Of a stretch of DNA of 64,000 nucleotides, positions 19,696 through 33,979 are shown piece after piece (the stretch's first letter is position 1; the number at the start of each line of letters is the position of its first letter). The DNA is taken from contig NZ_OY776223.1 of NCBI RefSeq assembly GCF_963675395.1, positions 2,170,001 through 2,234,000 on the forward strand, in the 5' to 3' direction. A program made the translations under genes and the position numbers. The notes beneath the pieces were generated by a model that was given only the letters and a program-made list of their open reading frames with translations, had not been told where the DNA came from and made no database searches. This DNA comes from an uncultured Vibrio sp. GTDB taxonomy: Bacteria > Pseudomonadota > Gammaproteobacteria > Enterobacterales > Vibrionaceae.

Positions 19696-22104
19696 ATGAC
19701 TGTACAACGTCAGCTACACAAGTTTGGTGGTAGCAGTCTGGCAAACCCAGAATGTTATTTACGTGTAGCGGGTATTCTCAAAGAGTATTCAGCAGAAAAT
19801 GATTTGGTGGTGGTATCAGCGGCAGGTAAAACGACGAACCGTTTGATTGAGTTCCTCGAAGGTTTAGAAAAAGATGGCCGAATTGCGCACGAAGCTTTGC
19901 AGAGTTTGAGACAGTTTCAAATTAGCCTTGTTGAAGAGTTGTTAGAGGGAGAAGCTCGAGAGCAGTTGCTTGCCTCCTTACAGGATGAATTCAGTACCTT
20001 GGCTGAGCTGACCTCTCCTCTGACAGAAGCACAAAAGGCGGCTGTATTGGGTCATGGTGAAGTCTGGTCATCTCGATTGCTGGCTGCTTTGTTGACGCAG
20101 ACGAAACTGCCTGCTGTAGCACAAGATGCACGCGCATTCCTGCGTGCAGAAGTTGGCACTCAACCAGAAGTCGATCGTGCCCGTTCATACCCGCTTATCA
20201 AAGAAGCACTGGCACAACATAGTCACAAACGTGTGATTATTACCGGTTTCATGGCGCAAAATGATAATGGCGAAACTGTTCTGCTTGGTCGTAATGGCTC
20301 AGACTATTCAGCAACCGTGATTGGTGCACTTGCTGAAGTCAGTACAGTAACGATTTGGAGTGACGTAGCTGGCGTTTATAGTGCAGACCCTCGATTGGTA
20401 TCTGATGCTTGCTTGCTTCCACTATTACGATTGGATGAAGCCAGTGAGCTTGCTCGATTAGCAGCCCCTGTGCTGCACAGTCGTACACTACAGCCTGTAG
20501 CGCAAAGTACCATGGACCTGAGCCTTAAGTGCAGTTATCTGCCTGAGTCAGGCTCGACTCGTATTGAGCGTGTTTTAGCGTCTGGTCGTGGGGCGAAAAT
20601 CATCACGTCGCTGGACGACGTGTTATTGGTTCAGCTTTCGTTTGCTCGCGGGCATGACTTTGAAAAAACACAGAGCGATGTACGTGAATCGCTAAAACGT
20701 GCCCAGTTGGAGCCGCTTGCTTTTGAAGCTCAGCCTGAGCAGCAACTCTTGCGACTGGCGTACACGGCAGAAATTGCTGGTGGTGCGCTTAAATACCTGC
20801 AGGAGTCTGATCTGGATGCGGAAATTTATCTCACTGAAGGCTATTCTCTGATTGCTGCCGTAGGCGCGGGTGTCACCACTAATGCCAATCACTGTTTTGG
20901 CTTTCAGCAAAAGCTAAAACATGCTCCGGTGGAATTTATTTCTGAGACGGAATCTGGTTTAAGTCTGGTGGCAGTGCTACGTGTCACTGATACCGAAGAA
21001 TTGGTACAGACGGTTCACAGCCAATTGTTTCAGGCACAAAAGCGTGTTGCTGTCGCATTATGTGGTAAAGGCAATATTGGTTCGAGCTGGCTAAATTTAT
21101 TCGCTTCTCAAAAGAGTGAACTTGAGAAACGCCATGGTATGAGCTTTGATTTAGTCGCTGTGATTGATAGTCAAAAGTATTGGTTTGATAATCAGGGTTT
21201 TGATGCCGCTGGTGTTTCCGCACGTTTCAATGACGAAAGTATTGAAAACGATGGCTCTTGGTTACCGCGTCTTGGTGCCCTACAGAACTACGATGAAGCC
21301 GTCGTCCTTGATGTTACCGCCAGTCAGGAGCTAGCCAAATGCTACGTTGATATCGCTCAGCAGGGTATTCACCTGATTTCGGCGAATAAAGTCGCAGGCT
21401 CAGCTGATAGTCAATACTACCATCAGGTTCAGGATGCGTTTGCTAAAATAGGACGTCACTGGCTATATAACGCTACGGTTGGTGCTGGGTTACCTATAAA
21501 CCATACGGTGCGCGATCTTCGCGAAAGTGGCGATGAGATTATTGCACTATCTGGTATTTTCTCTGGAACGCTTTCATGGCTATTCCAACAGTTTGATGGC
21601 TCAGTCCCATTCAGCGAATTGGTCGATTTAGCTTGGCAGCAAGGGTTAACTGAACCTGATCCTCGCTCTGACTTAGATGGTTCTGATGTGATGCGTAAGC
21701 TTGTTATTCTGGCGCGCGAATCTGGTCTGGATATCGAACCGGGAAGCGTAAAGGTGGAGTCGTTAGTTCCTGAGGAACTGCGTGCATTGAGCTTAGATGA
21801 GTTTTTTGATAATGCCGCATTGCTGAGCCAGACTCTGCAAGAGCGTTTAACCAAAGCGCAGAAAAACGATCAGGTGCTGCGTTACGTCGCGCGTTTAGAA
21901 AAAGATGGCAAAGCGACCGTCGGCATCGAAGCCTTGTCACGTGAACATGCGCTGGCTAACTTACTGCCGTGTGACAATATTTTTGCGATTGAGAGCAAGT
22001 GGTACAAAGACAATCCACTTGTTATCCGTGGTCCAGGTGCTGGACGCGAAGTCACCGCGGGGGCAATTCAGTCTGACCTCAACCGCCTCGCTGGGCTATT
22101 TTAA
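19696..22104 (+). CDS. metL: Bifunctional aspartokinase / homoserine dehydrogenase II MetL
   Basis: This 802-residue fusion catalyses the first and third steps from aspartate to homoserine. The N-terminal kinase has HKFGGSSLANPECYL and GRNGSDYSATVIGALA; a regulatory linker spans about residues 300-440. The dehydrogenase begins near residue 450 (VALCGKGNIGSSWLNLF) with the catalytic SGTLSWLF and GLTEPDPRSDLDGSDVMRK. It is cotranscribed with metB. Confidence 0.95.
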   Translation: MTVQRQLHKFGGSSLANPECYLRVAGILKEYSAENDLVVVSAAGKTTNRLIEFLEGLEKDGRIAHEALQSLRQFQISLVEELLEGEAREQLLASLQDEFSTLAELTSPLTEAQKAAVLGHGEVWSSRLLAALLTQTKLPAVAQDARAFLRAEVGTQPEVDRARSYPLIKEALAQHSHKRVIITGFMAQNDNGETVLLGRNGSDYSATVIGALAEVSTVTIWSDVAGVYSADPRLVSDACLLPLLRLDEASELARLAAPVLHSRTLQPVAQSTMDLSLKCSYLPESGSTRIERVLASGRGAKIITSLDDVLLVQLSFARGHDFEKTQSDVRESLKRAQLEPLAFEAQPEQQLLRLAYTAEIAGGALKYLQESDLDAEIYLTEGYSLIAAVGAGVTTNANHCFGFQQKLKHAPVEFISETESGLSLVAVLRVTDTEELVQTVHSQLFQAQKRVAVALCGKGNIGSSWLNLFASQKSELEKRHGMSFDLVAVIDSQKYWFDNQGFDAAGVSARFNDESIENDGSWLPRLGALQNYDEAVVLDVTASQELAKCYVDIAQQGIHLISANKVAGSADSQYYHQVQDAFAKIGRHWLYNATVGAGLPINHTVRDLRESGDEIIALSGIFSGTLSWLFQQFDGSVPFSELVDLAWQQGLTEPDPRSDLDGSDVMRKLVILARESGLDIEPGSVKVESLVPEELRALSLDEFFDNAALLSQTLQERLTKAQKNDQVLRYVARLEKDGKATVGIEALSREHALANLLPCDNIFAIESKWYKDNPLVIRGPGAGREVTAGAIQSDLNRLAGLF

Positions 22105-22121
22105 CCGTTTCTAGTTACCTC

Positions 22122-22150
22122 AAAACCTCGGAAGCCATCCGGGGTTTTTT
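22122..22150 (+). terminator. metBL terminator
   Basis: The stem aaaacctcgg / ccggggtttt (one G-T pair) is followed by TT, 18 bp after the metL stop. Confidence 0.85.
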
Positions 22151-22310
22151 ATTCCTTTCTTGGTGCCATACTTAAATTCAGAACCATTACTAACCATGTA
22201 TCTTCATGAATAAACATTAGCCAATATTAAACTTGAACTATCCTCATCATGAACGTGAAAAAAATTCATAATCACAAGGTTGACATTAAATCGTATTCAA
22301 TACATTCTGT

Positions 22311-22334
22311 AGACATATAGACGTCTAAACGTCG
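22311..22334 (+). promoter_or_regulatory. MetJ operator of metF
   Basis: Three tandem Met boxes, agacatat, agacgtct and aaacgtcg, lie 46 bp before the metF start. The first 16 bp are identical to the start of the metJ/metB operator. Confidence 0.85.
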
Positions 22335-22340
22335 ATTTGA

Positions 22341-23276
<936 letters not shown>

Positions 23277-23293
23277 TTGTTAATAGATATAAG

Positions 23294-23318
23294 AAAGGCT
23301 TGCCATCGGCAAGCCTTT
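23294..23318 (+). terminator. metF terminator
   Basis: A perfect 11-bp stem aaaggcttgcc / ggcaagccttt with ATC loop runs into a T-run. It lies between convergent metF and aphA. Confidence 0.9.
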
Positions 23319-23350
23319 TTATTATTAAGTCATGAGCTGTTTGTTGTAGA

Positions 23351-23890
23351 TTAGCCGATAACTTCAAGTTCAGTTAGCACTTCTTCTGCCCACGTAATCC
23401 ACGTTTCGCGCAGCAGTAGATTACGACGTAGTGTCAGGCGCTCCAAGCGTGCTTGTTTATCCAGAGTAGACGGCGTAGCGTAGTACGCTGCTTCGATTTC
23501 TTTGTAGTGAGAAACCAGTTTGCGTGACTCTTCAACCAGTTCAGACAGTTGCTCACGGAAAGGTGCTGCTGGTTGCACCGCACAAGCCATCAGCTTCGCT
23601 GAGAACTCGTCACGTACAGTTGGGTGTGCCGTTGGTTGATCAAACCATTCACCTAGTGCACTACGTCCCGCGTCTGTGATGGAGTAAACTTTACGGTCTG
23701 GCTTTCCTTCTTGGGGCTCTAATACGCAAGTAACCAGTTCTTTCTCAGCCATTTTGTTTAGTTCACGGTAAACTTGCTGGTGGCTAGCTTTCCAGAAGTA
23801 ACCTATGCTAGCTGAGAATTCTTTTGTGATATCGTAACCGGTTGCATCGCGCGTGCTAAGCACAGTTAAGATTACGTGTGGTAATGACAT
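23351..23890 (-). CDS. aphA: Quorum-sensing regulator AphA (PadR family)
   Basis: This 179-residue PadR-type winged-helix regulator begins MSLPHVILTVLSTRDATGYD, as V. cholerae AphA does, and has the same length. AphA is the low-cell-density master regulator of vibrio quorum sensing and activates virulence and biofilm genes. It is known to be repressed by LuxR/HapR and stabilised by Qrr sRNAs acting on its leader. The frame is open to 23926, but the start at 23890 matches the family. Its neighbour ppc is the same as in V. cholerae. Confidence 0.95.
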   Translation of the reverse strand: MSLPHVILTVLSTRDATGYDITKEFSASIGYFWKASHQQVYRELNKMAEKELVTCVLEPQEGKPDRKVYSITDAGRSALGEWFDQPTAHPTVRDEFSAKLMACAVQPAAPFREQLSELVEESRKLVSHYKEIEAAYYATPSTLDKQARLERLTLRRNLLLRETWITWAEEVLTELEVIG

Positions 23891-24271
23891 GTCTTCAATC
23901 CAAATGGTCAATAAACTTGTAAACAAGCTACTTATACTTTCAGCTGCGCTCTTAATGGCACTTGAGTTTTTTATGTATAAGTAGCACCAACAACTGTTGG
24001 TACTGTCACCTTAAAGCCGTTTATCACCTAGAAAGATGGGTAGAACCCATCGAGGCTGGAGCGAATATGATTGGATTTATGTGCTCTCAGCAAGCAAGTA
24101 GTATATAAATAATAAGCATGAAGTGGAATACTGAGAAAGAATAACACCAAAAAACTAATATAATACTCAGTAATCTATTTGTTTAGTTATTTGTTCTGAG
24201 TTCTTGGTTCTTTTTGGCTTTTAGTTGGGGTATTTGTCTGGTTAATTGCTGTTCAATTTGATTGGTATAAG
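23891..24271 (-). promoter_or_regulatory. aphA upstream/leader region
   Basis: This gap between aphA and the end of ppc has no convincing ORF. Read as the aphA leader it contains a perfect 11-bp inverted repeat (gctacttatac 23927-23937 with gtataagtagc 23975-23985) about 37-100 bp from the start codon, and a small dyad ccaac/gttgg near 23987-24000. Known biology places LuxR/HapR and Qrr control here; I could not confirm their sites by eye. Confidence 0.5.
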
Positions 24272-24297
24272 AAAGGCCGAGCGATTGCTCAGCCTTT
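24272..24297 (-). terminator. ppc terminator
   Basis: An 11-bp stem with one mismatch (aaaggccgagc / gctcagccttt, GATT loop) lies 34 bp after the ppc stop on the minus strand and is followed there by CTTAT. Confidence 0.7.
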
Positions 24298-24330
24298 GAT
24301 ATCATATTCTGTTACCTTCAACAGGTTAAT

Positions 24331-26964
24331 TTAGCCTGTGTTACGCATGCCTGCCGCGATACCCGCAATAGTCACCATCAGCGCTTCTTCAAGGTCTGCT
24401 GACGCTTCCTCATGTTGACGCGTACGATACAGTAACTCTGCTTGAAGCATGTTCAATGGCTCAACGTAGATGTTACGTAGGCGGATGGACTCTAAACCCC
24501 ACGGATCATGCTGCATCAGGTTTTCGTTGTTTTCTACATTCAGAACCGCTTTGATGTCTTTCTGCAGTTGCTCTCGTAATCTTTCACCAAGTGGACACAG
24601 TGATTCATCAACTAAGCGCAGATCGTAATAACGAGAGATATCGATATTACATTTCGAGTACACCATTTCTAACATGCCAAGGCGTGTTGAGAAGAATGGC
24701 CATTCACGACACATTTCTTCCAGTAGCGCTTGATGACCTTTGTCTACTGAGTACTGAATCGCTTCGCCTGCCCCCAGCCATGCTGGTAGCACCAAGCGGT
24801 TTTGGCTCCATGAGAAGATCCATGGAATTGCACGTAAACTCTCTACGCCACCTTTCGGGTTACGCTTAGCTGGACGTGAGCCTAGTGGTAGTTTGCCTAA
24901 CTCCAGCTCTGGTGTCGCCTGGCGGAAGTAAGGTACAAAATCAGGCTCGCCGCGTACAACGCTACGGTAAGCTTCACAGCTCACTTCAGAGAGCTCGTCC
25001 ATCAGATCGCGCCACTCTTGTTTTGGCTCTGGTGGCGGTAGCAGGTTCGCTTCCAGAATGGCACTGGCGTATAGGTTGAAGCTGTTTACAGCCACGTCAG
25101 GAAGACCTAGCTTAAAGCGAATCATCTCGCCTTGCTCGGTAACACGCAGGCCACCTTTAAGACTCTTAGGTGGCTGAGACAGTAGAGCAGCATGTGCAGG
25201 TGCACCGCCACGACCGACTGTACCACCGCGACCGTGGAATAATGTCAGTTCCACGCCTTCCTCTTCAGTTACTTTAACTAAAGATTCCATTGCATGGTAT
25301 TGGGCCCAGCCAGCAGACATAACACCTGCATCTTTTGCTGAATCCGAATAGCCGATCATGACCATTTGGTGGTTTTGAATAAATCCACGGTACAGATCGA
25401 TGTCCATCAACTGTTTGATGACCGATTCTGCGTTGTTCAAGTCTTCCAGAGTTTCGAACAGAGGACAAACGTCCATGCGGTAAGGGCAGCCAGATTCTTG
25501 CAGCAGTAGGTGGACCGCAAGAACGTCTGATGCGGTGCGTGCCATAGAGATAACATAAGCACCGAACGCCTCACGAGATTGTGCGGCAATGATCTTACAG
25601 GTGTCCAAAACCTCTTGCACAGGTTCCGATGGTTCCCAGTCACGTGGAAGAAGAGGACGCTTGGACGCCAGCTCATTGGTTAGGAACGCAAGCTTGTCTT
25701 GTTCACTCCACTGCTGGTAGTCGCCAATACCAAGGTGGCGAGTCAACTCAGATAGTGCATCTGCGTGACGAGTACTTTCCTGACGAATATCCAGACGAAC
25801 TAGGTGAACACCAAATGCTTTCACACGGCGCAGAGTATCAAGCAATGAGCCATCCGCGATAACACCCATGCCACACTCGTGTAGTGATTGGTAACACGCG
25901 TATAGAGGGTCCCAAAGCTGTTCTACTTTTTGTAGTGGTGCTTTGACTGCTAGCTTCTGACCATTGATCTTCGCATCAAGAATATCTTTGGTTTCGTTCA
26001 GCAGAGAGCGAAGCTGCTTGAGGATCGCACGGTATGGTTCGTGTTGATCATCTCCAGCAAGTTCACGCACTTGATCGTTGCTGACTGTCATCGACAGTTC
26101 ACTGATCAGTTCGTTGATGTCATTCAGATAAAGGTCCGCTGCCTTCCAACGGGATAGAAGCAGAACTTCACGCGTGATGCTGTGCGTAACAAACGGGTTG
26201 CCGTCACGGTCGCCGCCCATCCAAGAGGAGAAATGCACCGGACGTGCGTCGATTGGTAAACCTTCGCCAAGATAAGATTCCAGACGATCGTTCATCTCGC
26301 GTAAAAACTCAGGTACGGCTTCCCATAGTGAGTTTTCTACAACAGCAAAGCCCCATTTCGCTTCATCAAGCGGGGTTGGGCGTTGTTGGCGGATCACGTC
26401 TGAGTGCCAGCCTTGGGCAATCAGCTGTTCCAGACGACGTTCAGTTTTCTTACGCTCTTTCGATGAAAGGTCGCTTAATTCTAGCTTTGATAAACACTCG
26501 TTGATTTTCACCAGTTTATTGATCATGGTGCGACGAGTGATTTCAGTTGGGTGAGCCGTCAGTACCAGTTCAATATTCAGGTCACGTACAGCCTGAGCGG
26601 TATCAAGCTTACTAACATCGTTTTGTACCAGTTTAGAAAATAGCGAGTTGATCGCGTCTGGTTCGCAGATGTGCTCTTCACAGTGACGTGAAATCGTGTG
26701 GTATTGCTCAGCAATATTCGTGAGGTTTAGAAATTGGTTAAAAGCTCGAGTGACTGGTGTCAATTGCTCATCAGGAAGGTGTTTAATTTCTTCTATCAAG
26801 CTTTCTTTGTCTGCTTGATTTCCTGCTTGGGCTGATTTGGATAATTTACGAATAGTTTCCACTTTCTCGAAGATTTCTTCGCCATGGGCATCGTGAATGG
26901 TATTACCCAGTAAGTGGCCTAACATGCGCACATTGCTTTTGAGTGCGGCGTATTTCTCGTTCAT
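24331..26964 (-). CDS. ppc: Phosphoenolpyruvate carboxylase
   Basis: This 877-residue enzyme carboxylates PEP to oxaloacetate to refill the TCA cycle. It contains [24 protein letters not shown] and the glycine-rich loop [16 protein letters not shown], and ends in the conserved RNTG. The start [15 protein letters not shown] at 26964 aligns with E. coli; an in-frame ATG at 26997 is less likely. It is transcribed alone, upstream of aphA. Confidence 0.97.
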   Translation of the reverse strand: MNEKYAALKSNVRMLGHLLGNTIHDAHGEEIFEKVETIRKLSKSAQAGNQADKESLIEEIKHLPDEQLTPVTRAFNQFLNLTNIAEQYHTISRHCEEHICEPDAINSLFSKLVQNDVSKLDTAQAVRDLNIELVLTAHPTEITRRTMINKLVKINECLSKLELSDLSSKERKKTERRLEQLIAQGWHSDVIRQQRPTPLDEAKWGFAVVENSLWEAVPEFLREMNDRLESYLGEGLPIDARPVHFSSWMGGDRDGNPFVTHSITREVLLLSRWKAADLYLNDINELISELSMTVSNDQVRELAGDDQHEPYRAILKQLRSLLNETKDILDAKINGQKLAVKAPLQKVEQLWDPLYACYQSLHECGMGVIADGSLLDTLRRVKAFGVHLVRLDIRQESTRHADALSELTRHLGIGDYQQWSEQDKLAFLTNELASKRPLLPRDWEPSEPVQEVLDTCKIIAAQSREAFGAYVISMARTASDVLAVHLLLQESGCPYRMDVCPLFETLEDLNNAESVIKQLMDIDLYRGFIQNHQMVMIGYSDSAKDAGVMSAGWAQYHAMESLVKVTEEEGVELTLFHGRGGTVGRGGAPAHAALLSQPPKSLKGGLRVTEQGEMIRFKLGLPDVAVNSFNLYASAILEANLLPPPEPKQEWRDLMDELSEVSCEAYRSVVRGEPDFVPYFRQATPELELGKLPLGSRPAKRNPKGGVESLRAIPWIFSWSQNRLVLPAWLGAGEAIQYSVDKGHQALLEEMCREWPFFSTRLGMLEMVYSKCNIDISRYYDLRLVDESLCPLGERLREQLQKDIKAVLNVENNENLMQHDPWGLESIRLRNIYVEPLNMLQAELLYRTRQHEEASADLEEALMVTIAGIAAGMRNTG

Positions 26965-27193
26965 TGTCGTCCTGCCTCGTAAAAAAACTACATCCATTGT
27001 CCTTGTTAAGACACCAATCTAGCGAAAAGCACCAGTTCTAGTCAAATAAAGCCGACTATGTTTGTAATTATTCCGCTTCTCTCCTGATTTAGAGCAAAGT
27101 TACTAGGCCTATGGCGTAATAAATGAAAATTAATTACAAAATAACAAGTTAAATTAGTGTTAACGGTTAACTCATTGTGGTGATAAAGAACAG

Positions 27194-27221
27194 TCTGTAC
27201 AGCTCATCGGAGCTGTACAGA
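27194..27221 (-). terminator. Probable argE terminator
   Basis: A perfect 12-bp stem (27194-27205 with 27210-27221, ATCG loop) follows the argE stop by 20 bp. Only a weak T-rich tract follows on the minus strand. Confidence 0.65.
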
Positions 27222-27241
27222 TACGTTGTCTTTTTATTTCG

Positions 27242-28378
27242 CTAACAACAGTATTTGACCATTGCTTTAGACAGTACATCAATGGTCGGGTCAATAAAAT
27301 CAAAAGCAAGAAACTCATCTGGCTGGTGGGCCTGATCAATGGAGCCCGGCCCAAGTACCAAGGTTGGGCACAGTTCCTGTAGAAATGGCGCTTCTGTACA
27401 GTAGTTCACGGTTTGAGAGCTGGTTTCACACAGTTCTTCTACGCCACCGATGAACGGGTGGTCATGAGGACACTCGTAACCCGGAATGGATTCGTGCAGA
27501 GGCACTATCTCAATACGTCCCGGCCATTTGGCTTCCACTTCTTTTAAAGCACCGCGTAGCATGTTCTCTAGACCATCTAAGCTAATGCCAGGTAATGGGC
27601 GAACGTCGTAATGCAATTCGCAGCAGCCACAAATACGGTTTGCGCTGTCACCACCGTGAATATGGCCCAAGTTCAATGTTGGGTTAGGGATAGCAAAACC
27701 AGGGTGGTGGTACTCTTTAATTAACTTATCGCGTAGCTGCATCATGGCAAACATAACTTCATACATGATCTCAATGGCGTTAACACCAAGCGCAGGATCG
27801 GATGAATGACCTGATTTACCCGTAACACGAATGGCGTTAGCAACGTGGCCTTTGTGGCCGCGAATTGGAACCAGGCTGGTTGGTTCGCCAATAATGCAGT
27901 ACTCCGGTTTGAAAGGCGCATTAGCAGTAAAGTGTCTAGCCCCCAACATGGTGGTTTCTTCATCACAGGTTGCGAGTACATAAAGCGGCTTCTTCTGTTT
28001 ACTCCAGTCGACTTTTTTAACGGCCTCATAAATGAAAGCAAAGAAGCCCTTCATGTCTGCCGTACCGAGACCGTAAAAGCGATTGTCTTTTTCAGTCAGT
28101 TTATGCGGGTCGAAGTTCCAGCGCCCTTCATCAAATGGAACAGTATCACTGTGACCAGCTAAGAGAAGGCCACCTTCGCCTTCGCCCATACGTGCGATCA
28201 TATTGTGTTTGCCTGGTTCGACTTCGACCACCTCAACACTGAACCCAAGATCTTTGAACCAGGAAGCAAGTTTCTCAATGACTTTCGCATTGCCTTGGTC
28301 CCATTTTGGGTCGGTGGAGCTGATTGAAGAGGTACTGATGAGTCCTTCATAGACCTCTAGAAACGTTGGTAATTGCAT
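27242..28378 (-). CDS. argE: Acetylornithine deacetylase ArgE
   Basis: This 378-residue M20-family zinc hydrolase releases ornithine from N-acetylornithine. Zinc and catalytic motifs are [24 protein letters not shown] and [13 protein letters not shown]. The start at 28378 ([13 protein letters not shown]) matches the family; the frame is open to 28471. It is divergent from argCBGH, with the argR-type control region between. Retention of argE beside a fused argA domain points to the linear acetyl pathway. Confidence 0.95.
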   Translation of the reverse strand: MQLPTFLEVYEGLISTSSISSTDPKWDQGNAKVIEKLASWFKDLGFSVEVVEVEPGKHNMIARMGEGEGGLLLAGHSDTVPFDEGRWNFDPHKLTEKDNRFYGLGTADMKGFFAFIYEAVKKVDWSKQKKPLYVLATCDEETTMLGARHFTANAPFKPEYCIIGEPTSLVPIRGHKGHVANAIRVTGKSGHSSDPALGVNAIEIMYEVMFAMMQLRDKLIKEYHHPGFAIPNPTLNLGHIHGGDSANRICGCCELHYDVRPLPGISLDGLENMLRGALKEVEAKWPGRIEIVPLHESIPGYECPHDHPFIGGVEELCETSSQTVNYCTEAPFLQELCPTLVLGPGSIDQAHQPDEFLAFDFIDPTIDVLSKAMVKYCC

Positions 28379-28428
28379 GGATTCTTCAAATCTCCTATTG
28401 ACAGACAGAGCACAAAACTGTAAAACAC

Positions 28429-28490
28429 ATATTAAATCATATTTAATGAATAAAAAATCAAAATATAGCAAAAATTAAATATGAATAGTC
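28429..28490. promoter_or_regulatory. Putative ArgR operator between argE and argC
   Basis: tgaataaaaaatca at 28447-28460 matches the ARG-box core TGAATWWWWATTCA at 13 of 14 positions. A palindromic ttaaatcatatttaa (28432-28446) abuts it and tgaat recurs near 28482. Tandem ARG boxes between divergent arg promoters are the usual arrangement. Confidence 0.55.
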
Positions 28491-28522
28491 ACTTGAGCCT
28501 TTAAGTTTACGGATGTTATAGA

Positions 28523-29527
28523 ATGCTAAAAACGACGATTATCGGAGCCAGCGGTTACACCGGCGCAGAGTTAGCTTTAATGGTTAACAAACACCCAGAA
28601 CTCACGCTATCAGGTTTATACGTTTCCGCCAACAGTGTAGATGCAGGAAAAAGTATTGCCCAACTGCACGGCAAGCTAGCCGGCGTTATCGATATGCCTG
28701 TGAATCCGTTAACCGATCCAAAACAAGTGGCTGCAGAGTCTGATGTGGTGTTTTTAGCAACAGCACATGAAGTCAGCCATGATCTCGCCCCAATTTTCCT
28801 TGAAGCCGGATGTCAGGTATTCGATTTATCGGGTGCGTTCCGTGTTCAGAGTGAAGGCTTTTACGACACTTTCTATGGTTTCAAGCATCAATTTAACAAC
28901 TGGCTAGAACAAGCGGTGTATGGCTTAGCGGAGTGGAACTTCGAAGCAATTAAAAACACTCCTTTAGTTGCGGTAGCTGGCTGCTACCCAACTGCATCGC
29001 AATTGGCAATCAAGCCCCTGCTAGAAGGTGGTTTATTGGATACTCAACAGTGGCCAGTTATTAACGCGACGAGCGGTGTATCAGGAGCGGGCAGAAAAGC
29101 TTCAATGACGAACAGCTTCTGTGAAGTGAGCCTGCAACCTTATGGCGTATTTAGCCATCGTCATCAACCAGAGATCGCTCAACACTTGGGTTGTGATGTA
29201 ATTTTCACTCCTCATTTGGGCAACTTTAAGCGCGGTATTCTTGCCACCATCACAATGAAGTTGTCTGCAGGTGTGACCGCCGAACAAGTGACTCAGGCCT
29301 TCGAACAAGCCTACCAAGGCAAGCCGGCTGTGCGTCTCAAAGGCGATGGTATTCCACGCATTCAGGATGTTGAAAATACGCCTTTCTGCGATATCGGCTG
29401 GAAGGTTCAGGGCGAGCACGTGATCGTGATGTCTGCCATCGACAACCTACTCAAAGGTGCATCGAGTCAAGCGATGCAGTGTTTAAATATTCATTACGGT
29501 TACCCAGAACTGACAGCGTTGCTGTAG
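28523..29527 (+). CDS. argC: N-acetyl-gamma-glutamyl-phosphate reductase ArgC
   Basis: This 334-residue NADPH enzyme performs the third step of arginine synthesis. The nucleotide-binding start is [15 protein letters not shown] and the catalytic cysteine is in [14 protein letters not shown]. It is first in the argCBGH cluster and divergent from argE. Confidence 0.96.
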   Translation: MLKTTIIGASGYTGAELALMVNKHPELTLSGLYVSANSVDAGKSIAQLHGKLAGVIDMPVNPLTDPKQVAAESDVVFLATAHEVSHDLAPIFLEAGCQVFDLSGAFRVQSEGFYDTFYGFKHQFNNWLEQAVYGLAEWNFEAIKNTPLVAVAGCYPTASQLAIKPLLEGGLLDTQQWPVINATSGVSGAGRKASMTNSFCEVSLQPYGVFSHRHQPEIAQHLGCDVIFTPHLGNFKRGILATITMKLSAGVTAEQVTQAFEQAYQGKPAVRLKGDGIPRIQDVENTPFCDIGWKVQGEHVIVMSAIDNLLKGASSQAMQCLNIHYGYPELTALL

Positions 29528-29548
29528 TCGTTGATAGAGGGAAAAGCA

Positions 29549-30340
29549 ATGACGCAAACCAATCAAGCGCCATTAGTCATTAAGCTAGGCGGTGCAGCTT
29601 TATCTTGCAAGAAGACCTTGAGCCAACTTTTCGGTGCCATCGCGGCTTACCAAAGTTCGGCGCAACGACAAATCGCCATCGTTCATGGTGGTGGCTACCT
29701 GGTCGATGAGCTGATGACGAAATTGCAGCTCGAAACCGTAAAGAAACATGGTTTACGAGTGACACCATACGATCAAATCCCAGTCATTGCAGGGGCACTA
29801 GCCGGTACAGCAAACAAGCTGCTACAAGGGCAGGCAATTGCCGATGGTCTGAATGCTGTGGGTCTGAGCTTAGCGGACGGCGGTCTATGTCAGGTTGAAG
29901 AGCTCGATCCAGAATTGGGCGCGGTAGGTAAAGCGACTCCGGGTGACTCAACACTTGTTCAAGCGATCTTAAATACAGGCGCGCTGCCAATTATTAGTTC
30001 GATTGGCCTGACTAAAGAAGGCCAGTTGATGAACGTTAATGCGGATCAAGCAGCCGTCGCGGTTGCGGGAGCACTGGATGCGGAGTTGGTGCTGCTTTCA
30101 GATGTGAGCGGCGTTTTGGATGGCAAAGGCCACTTGATCAAAAGCTTGTCCGAGAAAGAAGCCGACGCATTGATCGAAAGGCATGTGATTACTGACGGCA
30201 TGATCGTCAAAGTTAAAGCTGCTTTGGAGGCTGCCAATGATCTTGGTCGTCCTATCGAAGTGGCAACCTGGCGCTACCCTGAAAAGCTGGAGCATCTATT
30301 TGCTGGCCAAAGCATCGGTACCCAGTTTCTGCCTCAATAA
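29549..30340 (+). CDS. argB: Acetylglutamate kinase ArgB
   Basis: This 263-residue amino-acid kinase phosphorylates N-acetylglutamate. It has [22 protein letters not shown] and [16 protein letters not shown] place the start at the ATG 29549, with AGAGGGAAA upstream; the open frame extends to a TTG at 29531. It begins 21 bp after argC. Confidence 0.95.
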   Translation: MTQTNQAPLVIKLGGAALSCKKTLSQLFGAIAAYQSSAQRQIAIVHGGGYLVDELMTKLQLETVKKHGLRVTPYDQIPVIAGALAGTANKLLQGQAIADGLNAVGLSLADGGLCQVEELDPELGAVGKATPGDSTLVQAILNTGALPIISSIGLTKEGQLMNVNADQAAVAVAGALDAELVLLSDVSGVLDGKGHLIKSLSEKEADALIERHVITDGMIVKVKAALEAANDLGRPIEVATWRYPEKLEHLFAGQSIGTQFLPQ

Positions 30341-30430
30341 CGACGCAGTAAAGAATTTAAAGACTTAAACATTAGGAAGTAGTTGGCACTGACCGCCGAG
30401 AGCAGAGCCAGTTAAATTTGGAGAAAAAAA

Positions 30431-31645
30431 ATGAGCAAAGTGAACGTAAATAAAGTAGTAGTCGCATACTCAGGCGGTCTAGATACTTCAGTCATCATCC
30501 CGTGGCTAAAAGAGAACTACAACTGTGAAGTTGTTGCGTTTGTCGCTGATGTAGGCCAGGGCGCAGAAGAGCTAGAAGGCATTGAAGAGAAAGCGAAAGC
30601 ATCAGGTGCGTCTGAGTGTTACATCGCTGACCTGAAAGAAGAAATGGTAGCAGAGTATGTCTACCCAACACTAAAAACAGGCGCTTACTATGAAGGTAAA
30701 TACCTGCTAGGTACTTCAATGGCGCGTCCAATCATCGCGAAAGCGCAGGTTGAAGTTGCTCGTAAAGTTGGTGCAGACGCACTGTGTCACGGTTGTACAG
30801 GTAAAGGTAACGACCAGGTTCGTTTCGAAGGCGCTTTTGCTGCACTAGCACCAGATCTACATGTTATCGCGCCTTGGCGTGAATGGGATTTAGTGAGCCG
30901 TGAGCAATGTCTGGATTACCTAGCTGAGCGTAACATTCCTTGTTCAGCATCTCTGACTAAGATTTACTCGCGTGACGCAAACGCATGGCACATCTCAACT
31001 GAAGGTGGCGTACTAGAAGATACTTGGAACGCGCCAAACGAAGATTGCTGGGTATGGACAGTTGATCCAGAGCAAGCGCCAAACGAAGCAGAATACGTCA
31101 CGCTAAAAGTTGAGAAAGGTGCAGTCGTAGCGGTAGATGGTGAAGTAATGACGCCATACAACGCACTGGTTTACCTAAACGAAAAAGGCGCCAAACACGG
31201 TGTTGGTCGTATCGATATTGTAGAGAACCGTCTAGTTGGTATGAAGTCTCGTGGCTGTTACGAAACTCCAGGAGGCACCATCATGATGGAAGCGCTGCGT
31301 GCTGTTGAGCAACTAGTGCTAGACAAATCATCATTCGAATTCCGTGAAGAGCTAGGTCTTAAAGCCTCTCATCTTGTGTACGATGGTCGTTGGTTTACAC
31401 CGCTATGTAAGTCAATCCTAGCGGCTTCAGAAGAGCTTGCTCAAGACGTGAATGGCGAAGTCGTTGTTAAGCTATATAAAGGTCAGGCAACAGTTACTCA
31501 AAAACGTTCTGACAACAGCCTGTACTCAGAAGAGTTTGCAACCTTCGGTGAAGACGAGGTTTACGACCAAAGCCATGCTGGTGGTTTCATCCGTCTTTAC
31601 TCGCTATCAAGCCGTATCCGCGCTCTGAACAGCCAGAAGAAATAA
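30431..31645 (+). CDS. argG: Argininosuccinate synthase ArgG
   Basis: This 404-residue ATP-dependent ligase joins citrulline and aspartate. The PP-loop motif is [13 protein letters not shown], with [13 protein letters not shown] and the typical SDNSLYSEE near the end. It begins 90 bp after argB. Confidence 0.97.
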   Translation: MSKVNVNKVVVAYSGGLDTSVIIPWLKENYNCEVVAFVADVGQGAEELEGIEEKAKASGASECYIADLKEEMVAEYVYPTLKTGAYYEGKYLLGTSMARPIIAKAQVEVARKVGADALCHGCTGKGNDQVRFEGAFAALAPDLHVIAPWREWDLVSREQCLDYLAERNIPCSASLTKIYSRDANAWHISTEGGVLEDTWNAPNEDCWVWTVDPEQAPNEAEYVTLKVEKGAVVAVDGEVMTPYNALVYLNEKGAKHGVGRIDIVENRLVGMKSRGCYETPGGTIMMEALRAVEQLVLDKSSFEFREELGLKASHLVYDGRWFTPLCKSILAASEELAQDVNGEVVVKLYKGQATVTQKRSDNSLYSEEFATFGEDEVYDQSHAGGFIRLYSLSSRIRALNSQKK

Positions 31646-31664
31646 GCATATTTCATCATTGATT

Positions 31665-31697
31665 AAAAAGACCTGCCATTGATTGGCAGGTCTTTTT
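31665..31697 (+). terminator. argG terminator
   Basis: A perfect 13-bp stem aaaaagacctgcc / ggcaggtcttttt lies 20 bp after argG. Confidence 0.92.
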
Positions 31698-31852
31698 GTT
31701 TTCAACGCGTTTTTATGTGTATGAAACTAAATTGTCGTGAATAGATATGTAAAAATATTGAATTTATACTTTATTTTTTCTTCAAATTGCCGTAACGTTG
31801 GCCTATAAGAAAAAGTGAGCAAATGACCATCAATTTAGTCATCACTAATTAG

Positions 31853-33766
<1,914 letters not shown>

Positions 33767-33911
33767 ATGAACGTTCGCATTAGCATTCAATAACATAATT
33801 TAGTCGCGATATCGTTACATAAGTATTTGCTAAAAAAATCGCAAAAAGATGGAACCTTTAAGAGGAAGCCGGGTCTATTAAAGTACCACTGCTTTTTCTT
33901 AGAAGAATCTA

Positions 33912-33951
33912 AGAGAGCCCCAGAATCGACATTGATTTCGGGGCTTTTTTC
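33912..33951. terminator. Terminator between argH(A) and the peroxiredoxin gene
   Basis: The stem agcccc / ggggct with additional internal pairing is followed by T6. It lies about 150 bp after argH(A) and 30 bp past the end of the convergent gene. Confidence 0.75.
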
Positions 33952-33979
33952 TATCTGTAATTTGAGCGTTAAAGCGGGT

